This document shows positions 24,703 through 32,548 of a stretch of 39,300 bases of DNA, one piece after another. The notes under the pieces were generated by a model. The model was not told the origin of the DNA and made no database searches. It saw nothing but the letters and a program-made list of their open reading frames with translations. A program made the position numbers and the translations under genes. The stretch lies in assembly GCA_023402395.1 (NCBI GenBank), contig JAEYGI010000030.1, positions 1-39,300 of the forward strand. Reading direction: 5' to 3'. This DNA comes from Bacillota bacterium. Its GTDB lineage: Bacteria; Bacillota; UBA4882; UBA8346. The first letter of the stretch is position 1; each line of letters opens with the position of its first letter.

Positions 24703-25306
24703 TCATGCTCCGTACTTCAACAACCACTCAGCCGCTTCCAAAATATCGGCAGCGATAAAATCCGGTTCAATCCCGGCCCACCGGTCCCGGTATTGGGTCA
24801 GCGATCCTTCTCCCCAACCGGTCCGTACCAAAATCTTCAGGGCACCGACGCGATGAGCCGCCTCCATATCGGTCGTTCCGACATCGCCAATTACCGCGCA
24901 TTTTACCAAATCCAAATTATATTCTTGCGCGGCCCGCAGCAGTAACCGGATTCGGCTTACGGCATTCACATTCAACCTCCAAAGCGTGGGGACAGATATA
25001 GGCGTTTTCAAATCCAAACGCTTTAAATTGTTCGATAAATTCGGCCATAGTTGCTTCCCCGCTTGCGATCCGGTGTTGATTGGTGAACGCTAACAGTTTT
25101 AGACCCGCGCTTTTCAACAAGGCCAATGCCGTCACGGCGTTCGGGTAGCGAGTAAACTCCTTGGGATGAAGAAAGTGGCCACTGCCGCCGATGGTTCCGT
25201 CCCGGTCAATGAAGATCGCCTGGAGATCCGGTTTTTGTATCAAATTTTGGTCATGGGTCGGTTGAGACATTACTGATTCAACTCTGATGTCATACTTTTG
25301 AATCAT
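24703..25306 (-). pseudogene. Frameshifted HAD-IIIA phosphatase
   Basis: HAD-superfamily phosphatase of the histidinol-phosphate/heptose-bisphosphate type. The first part has FIDRDGTIGGSG (nucleophile motif), LAFTNQ and ECRKPNP; the second, in another frame, has LLLRAAQEYNLDLVKCAVIG then GDVGTTDMEAA. The break falls at about 24945-24955, just after PNP, where one extra or two missing bases join the parts. Every motif survives, so the lesion is recent, a sequencing error or, less likely, programmed. The intact protein would have about 190-200 residues. The start is uncertain: ATG 25306 overlaps the upstream stop, ATG 25270 is an alternative, and neither has a clear ribosome site. Confidence 0.8.
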
Positions 25307-26888
25307 CAGATATCACGCGTTTCTTCGGTTCCGGGCGAGTGATCCGCACCTTGTCTTCGATAACCCATTGATAATTGGAATTATTAACTTTGGGCACGAG
25401 CTGATACGAGACCCCCGGTTCCATCGTTTCCAACTCTGCAACTTCGATCTCCCCATACACGCCGAAGAATTCCTGGCCCGCGTCCAGATGGTAGGTGGCG
25501 CGGGTTGTTTTAAAGTTCAATTTCGGTTTGCCCTCGGCCACCAGTTCAAACTCGGTCCCGGCTTTCGACACAAAACTCTTTAACTGATCCAAGTAATAGC
25601 CGGAAATGTCCGCTTCCAAGACGATCTGATTGACTTTTCGCTCCACGTTGCCCAAAATCCGGTTGCCCGCCCAAGCGGCATTGACCACCCGGAGCCGCTT
25701 AATTTCGGCGTTAATGTCGGAATACAGTTTCAACAGGGTCTCCCGGTTTTGATCGAATTGCCGGAACAGAGTGGCCACGAAATCGTTAAACTCGGGGTAC
25801 TGGGGCTGATGAGTCTGATAAAATCGGAATTGTGCCACGGTGAAGTCAATCAGGCGGAATCCCAGTTGTTTCTGCTGCTTTATATAGTGCTCATACCCCG
25901 CCTCATTAAACCGACGGATAGCAAGTCCCGTCGCCGCCCTGACCATTAATTCCTCAAAAAAAGTCTCCGGTTGGCCGTAAGCCTGCCGTTTCATGATGTC
26001 CGCCACGGGCTCGAAAAACTCGCTCATTTTGAGCTTCTCAAACAGGTCTTTCTGTTTTTTTAACGCCTCGGACACAAAGGGATGGCTCCATTCGTGAAAT
26101 GACAGCCGCCGCAGTGACGGGCCATCGGGGAATTCCGGCTCGCTCCCGCTTCTCCCTGCTTCCCGGATGACCTCATAATACAGGTAATGGCCATCGGGCT
26201 TTTGAACCGGACAGGCATACCCGCCCCCCGGAAAAAGGGCTGGGGCGAATACCAGGCGATACTCTTCCGGGGGCCGTTGATAAAAGTCTTCCAGCCATTG
26301 CGCCGTTTCCTCGGCTTTAAAATCGCTGATCGACACTTCAACAAGTTTTCGCAGCCGGGATCGGTGCTTTTCAAAAAAAGCGGCGAAACCGGATTGCCGG
26401 GCCAAGTCCCTAAGCTCCATCCGGAATCGATCCAGCCGTTTCCTGCCGCCGGCCTTGTCGATCAGATACTGTGAATGAATCCCATAAAGCGTATCCGTTT
26501 CGAGGCCCGGCAATTCCGTAAGGCCCAACACGAACAGGCAGGGAGCCTCGATCCGGTTCCAGCGGCGAAATAATTGATCCGCTGACCGGAAAGCCGGATG
26601 TTGGGCGACATAGGGCGCGAAAAACTGGTGCAACTCCCGGTAATACTCGTTGCCGAGCCCTTGGGGGCCCCGGATCTTAATAAAGGAAGTATGGCTCAAA
26701 ACTCCCGCCAACAGTTCCAGCCGAGGCAGGATCTCCGCCTGAACCCGTTCCGCGAGCCGAATCCGGATCGGCGAAAGCTCCGCCGCGGCCTGGAGGCGGA
26801 CCGGTCCAATCAGCAACAATAGCAATAAGGTGAACAAAAACGCCTTTTTTCGAAAGAACAAGCTCCTTTTCCGGGTTTGGATTGCCAT
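25290..26888 (-). CDS. Secreted DUF4932-type putative metallopeptidase
   Basis: Protein of 532 residues with a signal peptide (basic RKRSLFFRKK, hydrophobic LFTLLLLLLIGPV, cleavage near residue 34-35). Residues 40-330 resemble DUF4932, whose members carry a zinc-peptidase-like motif. Here SFHEWSHPFVSE supplies HExxH at 265-269, and FFEELMVRA at about 311-319 offers a further acidic ligand. The C-terminal 150 residues are mostly beta. A protease role is inferred from the motif only. The ATG at 26888 follows GGGGAGG; a start 7 codons upstream is less likely. It precedes the HAD gene with overlap, so the two form an operon. Confidence 0.8.
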   Translation of the reverse strand: MAIQTRKRSLFFRKKAFLFTLLLLLLIGPVRLQAAAELSPIRIRLAERVQAEILPRLELLAGVLSHTSFIKIRGPQGLGNEYYRELHQFFAPYVAQHPAFRSADQLFRRWNRIEAPCLFVLGLTELPGLETDTLYGIHSQYLIDKAGGRKRLDRFRMELRDLARQSGFAAFFEKHRSRLRKLVEVSISDFKAEETAQWLEDFYQRPPEEYRLVFAPALFPGGGYACPVQKPDGHYLYYEVIREAGRSGSEPEFPDGPSLRRLSFHEWSHPFVSEALKKQKDLFEKLKMSEFFEPVADIMKRQAYGQPETFFEELMVRAATGLAIRRFNEAGYEHYIKQQKQLGFRLIDFTVAQFRFYQTHQPQYPEFNDFVATLFRQFDQNRETLLKLYSDINAEIKRLRVVNAAWAGNRILGNVERKVNQIVLEADISGYYLDQLKSFVSKAGTEFELVAEGKPKLNFKTTRATYHLDAGQEFFGVYGEIEVAELETMEPGVSYQLVPKVNNSNYQWVIEDKVRITRPEPKKRVISDDSKV

Positions 26889-27142
26889 TTGGTAAACCTC
26901 CCCTTTCATTGGATTTACAGCGGATGACGGTTGCTTTTGCTAAAATATGGGTATCCTTTTTCGATATTTTCCACAACGCGCCCTATTTTCCTCTCTTTTC
27001 CCCGCCCCCGCTCAAATTTCCCCCATTCCCGGGCAGCGGAAATCCCCTCGCCCTCTATAGCTGCTATGTGGCGAAGCCCATTCCACTCCCAACCGTCTTC
27101 CTTCGCAAGCCGCCTCCGCTCCGGCGGCGGTCAAACGGACCG

Positions 27143-27415
27143 CGGCGCCCGGCTCCGTTATGGCGGCGGAGAGTGCTGGAACTGCGGCATCGATTGCCGG
27201 ACTAACGGCACGGTCCGCCGAAGTAACGGCATTCAATGCCGGAACTACGGCATCCTTTGCCGTAACTGCGGCAATCGTCCCCAGACCTGCGGCAGCGATT
27301 GCCGGACTTGCGGCATCAATTGCCGAAGCAACGGGATTCAATGCCGGAACTGTGGCAATCGCCCCCGAACCTGCGGCATTGATTGCCGGAACTGTGGCAA
27401 CGAATGCCGCTTCAT
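27143..27415. repeat. 21-bp dyad array 2 (about 13 units)
   Basis: Units begin every 21 bp from 27143 (clear from 27164: 27185, 27206, 27227 and so on to 27395). The unit is CGGCA-N5-TGCCG plus a 6-bp spacer such as GAACTG, the same family as array 1, and the unit at 27227 (core CGGCATTCAATGCCG plus GAACTA) is nearly identical to the one at 668. It lies 3' of the kinase gene and 5' of the DUF4932 gene. Several units are decayed in one arm (27269, 27332, 27353). The open frames over it on both strands are repeat by-products. The remaining gap, 26889-27140, is C-rich with no clear feature. Confidence 0.85.
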
Positions 27416-27498
27416 TTTTTCTCCGTCGCGACGGGGATGGGCGGATTGGGCTGCGAGGCGGGATGAGGCAATTCACGTTGACGAAAGTGAGGCGGATT

Positions 27499-28395
27499 TC
27501 AGCCGGGTTCCGGTCCGCCGGAGGCGGGGCAGCCGATGGCCCGCGCCGCTTCCCAGGCGTCCCGTAACTCAGCCACCGTGGCCTGCCGGCTGGCGCGGTT
27601 TGAGGAGACCGCTTGCAGCGCCACTTGATACAAAGCCTCGCCCGCGGTCCATTTGGCGAGGGACCGGTCCAGGGTTCCGCCGAAGCAGGCGAAGGCCATG
27701 GCGCCCATGGTGAACACATTGGTGCGCTGGTCGATGGCCGCGCCCAGCTCGAACTCTTCCGGCGCCATGAAGCGGGTCGAGCCCCACATCCGGCCCATGG
27801 TGTTAATCAGCGGCCGCCGCTGGTAAAAGTCAATATCACAAATCCTGGCCTGATCCGTCTCAAAGTCATAAAGAATACTGCCGTCGTAAAAGTCCACCGC
27901 CAGATAGCCCCGGGCTTCGGCATGGGCATGAAACGACAGAATCCGTTCAAATGCGGCCAAGCGCTTCGTCAGGGGCAGACGGTTGAACCGGAAGTTCGGC
28001 GAGGCGGGATGGGTATATTTCTCCCGGGGCGAAAACAGCCAGTGCGAATGAAGGCATTCGCCGTTAAACCATTCAAAAACCATGGCAAAGCCGTTGACCG
28101 TATCAAAGCAATCAATTAAACTAACCAGGGCAGGATGCCGCAGATCCCGGTACACCGGAACCGCCTTGATCAAGCGGTCCACCGCGTCGGCCGGACTTCC
28201 CGGATAATCGACGGTCGACGCGCCGGCATATTTGATAAAGCGCCGGACCCCGCCCCGCTCGACTCCGAAACCGATATTGCCCGAGTCCTGCTGGTCGAAG
28301 ACTTGAAAGACCCGCCCCCAGCCGTTGAGCCAGTTGAAATCATGGCCTTCCCGCAATTGAAAGCTTACTCCGTCGATAACAAGGTGGATTGGCAT
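27499..28395 (-). CDS. Divergent serine/threonine protein kinase
   Basis: Kinase-fold protein of 298 residues. Landmarks are RFIKYAG (the ATP-binding Lys55), HPALVSLIDCF, a catalytic loop VDFYDGSILYDF in place of HRD...N (Asp168 probable), CDIDF (187-189 standing for DFG), MAPEE (210-214) and the late TNVFTMGAMAFACFGG helix. A glycine-rich loop is not clear. Similar kinases occur in spore-forming Bacillota, where the role is unknown. No membrane segment or sensor domain. The ATG at 28395 follows GGGAGGTG. It is transcribed alone, with array 2 beyond its stop. Confidence 0.85.
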   Translation of the reverse strand: MPIHLVIDGVSFQLREGHDFNWLNGWGRVFQVFDQQDSGNIGFGVERGGVRRFIKYAGASTVDYPGSPADAVDRLIKAVPVYRDLRHPALVSLIDCFDTVNGFAMVFEWFNGECLHSHWLFSPREKYTHPASPNFRFNRLPLTKRLAAFERILSFHAHAEARGYLAVDFYDGSILYDFETDQARICDIDFYQRRPLINTMGRMWGSTRFMAPEEFELGAAIDQRTNVFTMGAMAFACFGGTLDRSLAKWTAGEALYQVALQAVSSNRASRQATVAELRDAWEAARAIGCPASGGPEPG

Positions 28396-28576
28396 GACAC
28401 CTCCCGCAAAATGATTCTCAAAATAAGTATAGTTGATATTTCCGTCAATTTCCAGGGCGCAATCTGAGTAAAAAAATATCTGCCAGCCGGGTTGAAAGTT
28501 GGGTTAGCCGGAACCCAGCCGAAAGTCGCTGCATACGCTAAATCACCCGTTGCTGAAATCGAGGAGTGGTGGCTGG

Positions 28577-29770
28577 ATGGAAACCGATATCTATGTCGTC
28601 GAACCCCGGGATACTCCGGTGGGCATCGCCTGTAAGCTGGGGATTCCCGTTATCCAATTGATCAATTTGAATGCGCTCCCACCCTCGGAGCCGTTGGTGG
28701 TCGGGCAGGCGCTCCTGGTCCCCCGGAGGCGGAAGTTGATCGAGAGTTTTGGTTACTTTCAGCTCTACAATTTAGATGATTTGGCGGGAACGCTGGCGGA
28801 GATTGGGCGTTTTTTTTCGCTGGGCGGCCTGTTTGAGTTCCCGGTGACCAGCGGCGGGGCGTTCGTCATTCCCGAGGGTGTCGATGTCGACCGGGCCGTG
28901 GCGCTTTTACGGTTTTATCAGATTCGTCCGCAAATGACCATTACTAATCTGACCGCCACCGGGTTCGACCGGGACCTGGCCCGGGCGGTCATCAGCGACC
29001 CCGCCCTCAAGCGCCGGGTCATCCGGAATCTGCTGTTCCTGCTGCGGCGCTACCGGTTTTCCGGGGTCAACGTTGATTTTGAAATGGTTTATCCCGAGGA
29101 CCGGGAGCTTTTTTCCGATTTCATCCGGGATTTGAAGATCGCCCTCGGCCCCGCGGGTTATGAGGTGATCGCGACCGTTCCGGTGAAAAACTCCGACGAT
29201 CCGACCAATCCCAATGCCGGGGCCTACGATTATCGCGCCATCGGCCAATGGGCGGATCTGGTTTTCATCATGGCCTATGATTGGGGGTATATGGGCGGTC
29301 CGCCGCGGGCCGTGGCCCCCATCGATGAGATTCGGAAAGCGCTCGCCTACGCGGTTACTCAGATTCCGCCCGCCAAAATCATTCAGGGAATCCCGCTGTA
29401 CGGATACAATTGGCAACTGCCCTATGAACCGGGCAATCGCACCACCCGGGCCGTCAATCTGGTGGCCGCCATCGATCTGGCCCGCCAGCACCGGGCCGAG
29501 ATTCAATACGATCCGACGGCTCAATCGCCCTATTTCCGCTACACCGATGCGGAAGGGGCGGAGCATATCGTCTGGTTCGAAGACGCCCGGTCGGTCCAGG
29601 CCAAGTATGAAACAGCCCGGGACTTCAACCTCGGCGGAATCGGCTTTTGGAGCAGCCGCAATTCCCCCTATGGTTTCCGGCAGAATTGGGAGATCTTCGA
29701 TCAAGTGTTTGAAGTCAGGCAATCCAATCCGTGCGATCTCCGGAACGGCCCAAACCCCATCCCCATCTGA
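28577..29770 (+). CDS. LysM and GH18 protein, SleL/YaaH-like spore hydrolase
   Basis: Protein of 397 residues. Residues 4-48 are a LysM domain (YVVEPRDTPVGIACKLGIPV then LVVGQALLVP) that binds peptidoglycan. Residues 53-385 are a GH18 barrel with the catalytic segment GVNVDFEMV (Glu169; the usual first aspartates are Ser and Asn, as often in SleL-type enzymes), IMAYDWGYMGG (231-241) and GIGFWSSRN near the end. SleL/YaaH enzymes are N-acetylglucosaminidases that degrade spore cortex during germination and, as here, lack a signal peptide. The ATG at 28577 follows GAGGAG; a start 9 codons upstream is less likely. It ends 3 bp before the convergent LysR gene. Confidence 0.9.
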   Translation: METDIYVVEPRDTPVGIACKLGIPVIQLINLNALPPSEPLVVGQALLVPRRRKLIESFGYFQLYNLDDLAGTLAEIGRFFSLGGLFEFPVTSGGAFVIPEGVDVDRAVALLRFYQIRPQMTITNLTATGFDRDLARAVISDPALKRRVIRNLLFLLRRYRFSGVNVDFEMVYPEDRELFSDFIRDLKIALGPAGYEVIATVPVKNSDDPTNPNAGAYDYRAIGQWADLVFIMAYDWGYMGGPPRAVAPIDEIRKALAYAVTQIPPAKIIQGIPLYGYNWQLPYEPGNRTTRAVNLVAAIDLARQHRAEIQYDPTAQSPYFRYTDAEGAEHIVWFEDARSVQAKYETARDFNLGGIGFWSSRNSPYGFRQNWEIFDQVFEVRQSNPCDLRNGPNPIPI

Positions 29771-29773
29771 CGA

Positions 29774-30661
29774 TCAATCCGGAGCCAGTTCTTCAGCGCC
29801 GCCGAAGCTTTCGATGAACCGGACGGCCGGTGTGGAAATATAGCGGTCTTTCACCCAAATGGCGGCGATCCTGGTCCGGAGCTGCTCACATTCGATCTCC
29901 TTGAAGCGCAGATTGGCGTTGTTCCCCAATTCAAAGGCGGACCGGGGCAGAATTCCGATGCCGAACCCGGCGTTGGCCCACAACAGCGTGGTTCTCGCGT
30001 CGTCATTCCGGCAACAAAACTCCGGTTCAAAGCCATGTTCCAGACAAGTATCATAGATCAATTGTTCAAACCGGCGATAGAGAATCAGCGGTTTGTCCCG
30101 CAAGGCTTCGATGGGAACGGCGGATTGAGCGGGGTTCCAATCGTGCTCCCGGATCATGGCCGCGATCATCGGTTCCGGGCTCAGGTAGCGGCATTCGAAG
30201 TTGGCGGGGTTGAAAGGGGTACGGACGATCCCGATCTCGATCAACCCTTTGTTGAGCCGGTCAATTACGGTAAATGTGTTTCCTTCATGGATCTCGAACC
30301 GGATTCCGGGGTATTGGCGGCGATACTCGACCATCGCCTGATTAAACAGCGCCGCGCCGGAGGACGAGATGGTGCCGATGGCCAGCGTTCCCTTGAGCCC
30401 GGAACGAAAATCGGCGATCTCCCGCACTGCGGAATCGGTCAGTTCCAAAATCTGCCCCGCTTTGGCCCGCAAAATCTCACCCGCGTCGGTAAGCTTGAGT
30501 CGGCGTGGCCCGCGTTTGACCAGTTTCACGCCTAATTCGTCCTCAAGCAACTTCAACTGCTGACTGAGCGGCGGTTGAGCCATGCCCAGCCTTTGGGCGG
30601 CCGCGGTGATCTGGCCTTCTTCGGCGATGGCCAGGAAGTATTGGAGCTGCTTGATCTCCAT
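29774..30661 (-). CDS. LysR-family regulator
   Basis: Regulator of 295 residues. The winged helix-turn-helix fills residues 1-60 (IKQLQYFLAIAEEGQITAAA then RLGMAQPPLSQQLKLLEDEL, and KRGPRRLKLTDAGE). The effector domain follows, with TLAIGTISSSGAALFNQAM and GFGIGILPRSA. The ATG at 30661 has GGAGGG six bases upstream; the frame extends 13 codons further. It is divergent from a two-gene multidrug-type ABC exporter, the usual layout for a LysR gene and its target, and two dyads lie in the shared 105-bp region. Inducer unknown. Confidence 0.92.
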   Translation of the reverse strand: MEIKQLQYFLAIAEEGQITAAAQRLGMAQPPLSQQLKLLEDELGVKLVKRGPRRLKLTDAGEILRAKAGQILELTDSAVREIADFRSGLKGTLAIGTISSSGAALFNQAMVEYRRQYPGIRFEIHEGNTFTVIDRLNKGLIEIGIVRTPFNPANFECRYLSPEPMIAAMIREHDWNPAQSAVPIEALRDKPLILYRRFEQLIYDTCLEHGFEPEFCCRNDDARTTLLWANAGFGIGILPRSAFELGNNANLRFKEIECEQLRTRIAAIWVKDRYISTPAVRFIESFGGAEELAPD

Positions 30662-30680
30662 CGCGAACCCTCCGTTAACC

Positions 30681-30728
30681 ATATGGTTTTCATATACCAA
30701 GCATATTAAAGCAATATTATTAATATTG
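30681..30728. promoter_or_regulatory. LysR/exporter intergenic dyads
   Basis: Two inverted repeats lie between the divergent genes: ATATG-GTTTT-CATAT (30681-30695) and the perfect CAATATT-ATT-AATATTG (30712-30728). Their centres are about 32 bp apart, close to three helical turns, a common layout for a LysR tetramer. A possible exporter promoter follows (ATTGAA, then TATAAG 16 bp later). Confidence 0.6.
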
Positions 30729-30766
30729 AAGCGGCTATGGTACGATTATAAGCGAAGGCCGGCCGG

Positions 30767-32548
30767 GTGACAACGGATTCGGGTTATTTTTCACGGAGGG
30801 TGACGATCGATTTGCGTACATTGATATCCTTTCTGGCGCCGTATCGGAAAGAATGTATTATCGGTCCGGCGTTTAAACTGCTGGAAGCCATTCTGGAACT
30901 GCTGCTGCCGACGATGATGGCCTTGGTCATCAATAATGGCGTAGCCCGGCGCGATCTTTCGTATGTGCTGCAAATGGGCGGAATCATGCTGACAATGACC
31001 GCGCTGGGCTTTGCCAGCTCGATGATTTGCCAATATTACGCGGCCCGGGCCTCCCAGGGTTTCGGCACCACATTGCGGAACCGGCTCTTTGAGCATATCG
31101 GCTCGTTTTCACACGCGGAGATCGACCGTTTCGGGACCGCCTCGCTGATCAACCGCCTCACCAATGACATCAATCAATTGCAATTGGCGGTGGCGATGCT
31201 GATCCGCCTGGTGATCCGGGCGCCGTTCATTTGCATCGGCGCAATCATCATGGCGTTGATCCTGGATCTCCGGTTGGCTTTGATCCTACTGGGAGCCACG
31301 CCAATCTTCGCGTTCATTCTTTATGGGGTGATCAGCAAAGCCGCCCCGTTGTACCGCGAGTACCAGCGAAAACTGGACCGGATCGGCCTCGTCCTGCGGG
31401 AGAACCTCTCCGGAGTCCGGGTGATCCGGGCCTTTGCCAAGACCGGCCGCGAGCAGGAGCGGTTTGAGGCCGGCGCCGCTGATCTGACCGGCGCCGCCCT
31501 GCGGGTCGGGAAGATCGCGGCCATGCTCAACCCCTTGACTTCCCTGGTGATGAATGCGGCGATCATTGCCATCCTATGGGCCGGTGGGCTTCATATCCAA
31601 GCCGGCCGGCTTTCGCAGGGGGAGATCATCGCCTTCGTCAATTATATCACCCAAATCATGCTGGCCTTGATCGTCATCTCCAATCTGGTGATCCTCTTCA
31701 CCAAAGCCTTTGCCTCGGCCGGACGGGTCAGTGAGGTGCTGGCGGCCGCTTCGTCCATCACGGATCCCGCCGCGGAGCAACCCGCCCCGGCCGAGGCCGG
31801 GGTTCCGGCGGTCGAATTCGACCGGGTTTCCTTTCATTACGGGGCAGGCGGCGGGGCGGCGCTGGATGAGGTTTCGGTCGCCATTGGAGCAGGCCAGACC
31901 ATCGGGGTGATTGGCGGCACCGGTTCAGGCAAATCGACCTTTGTAAACCTGATTCCCCGCTTTTACGACGCCACCGCAGGCGAAGTCCGGGTCGAAGGGA
32001 TTAATGTTAAGGATTATCCTTTAGCGCGATTGCGGGAAAAGATCGGGATCGTGCCGCAGCGGGCCGAGTTGTTCAGCGGAACCGTGGCCGAAAATATCCG
32101 CTGGGGCCGTCCGGACGCCAGTGACGCCGAAGTGGAGGCGGCGGCCAGAATCGCCCAGGCTCACGACTTCATCCGCGAACTTCCCGGCGGCTATCAAACC
32201 CGGGTGGAGCGGGGCGGACGCAATTTATCCGGCGGCCAGAAGCAACGGTTGACGATCGCCCGGGCTATCGTGGCCCAGCCGCGGATTTTGATCTTGGACG
32301 ACTCCGCCAGCGCCCTGGACTTCGCCACCGATGCGGCGCTGCGCCAAGCCCTCCGCAGCAACCGCGCCGGAATGACCTTGATCGTTGTTTCGCAGCGGGT
32401 AAGCGCCATTAAAGGCGCCGACCGGATCCTGGTCTTTGACGAGGGCCGCGTCGTCGGCAGCGGCCGCCATGACAAATTGATGGCGGACTGCGAGATTTAC
32501 CGGGAAATCTGCCTTTCCCAGCTTTCGGAAGAGGAGGCGAAACAATGA
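30767..32548 (+). CDS. Heterodimeric ABC exporter subunit with degenerate ATP site
   Basis: Membrane-ATPase fusion of 593 residues. Six membrane segments fall in about 30-315. The ATPase has Walker A GGTGSGKS (383-390), Gln431, LSGGQKQ (487-493) and Walker B LILDDSASALD. The catalytic Glu is replaced by Asp512, and the H-loop His by Gln543 (VSQRVSAI). These changes mark the non-catalytic partner in asymmetric exporters such as TM287/288 and BmrC/BmrD. Start GTG 30767 follows AAGG; TTG at 30812 after GGAGGG is a fair alternative. It overlaps the next gene by 4 bp. Confidence 0.9.
   Translation: MTTDSGYFSRRVTIDLRTLISFLAPYRKECIIGPAFKLLEAILELLLPTMMALVINNGVARRDLSYVLQMGGIMLTMTALGFASSMICQYYAARASQGFGTTLRNRLFEHIGSFSHAEIDRFGTASLINRLTNDINQLQLAVAMLIRLVIRAPFICIGAIIMALILDLRLALILLGATPIFAFILYGVISKAAPLYREYQRKLDRIGLVLRENLSGVRVIRAFAKTGREQERFEAGAADLTGAALRVGKIAAMLNPLTSLVMNAAIIAILWAGGLHIQAGRLSQGEIIAFVNYITQIMLALIVISNLVILFTKAFASAGRVSEVLAAASSITDPAAEQPAPAEAGVPAVEFDRVSFHYGAGGGAALDEVSVAIGAGQTIGVIGGTGSGKSTFVNLIPRFYDATAGEVRVEGINVKDYPLARLREKIGIVPQRAELFSGTVAENIRWGRPDASDAEVEAAARIAQAHDFIRELPGGYQTRVERGGRNLSGGQKQRLTIARAIVAQPRILILDDSASALDFATDAALRQALRSNRAGMTLIVVSQRVSAIKGADRILVFDEGRVVGSGRHDKLMADCEIYREICLSQLSEEEAKQ

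Noticed and set aside
26931..27719. Open frames of 260 (plus) and 235 (minus) codons over array 2
   Set aside because: Same cause as for array 1; they also overlap the kinase gene on the other strand and have no ribosome site.
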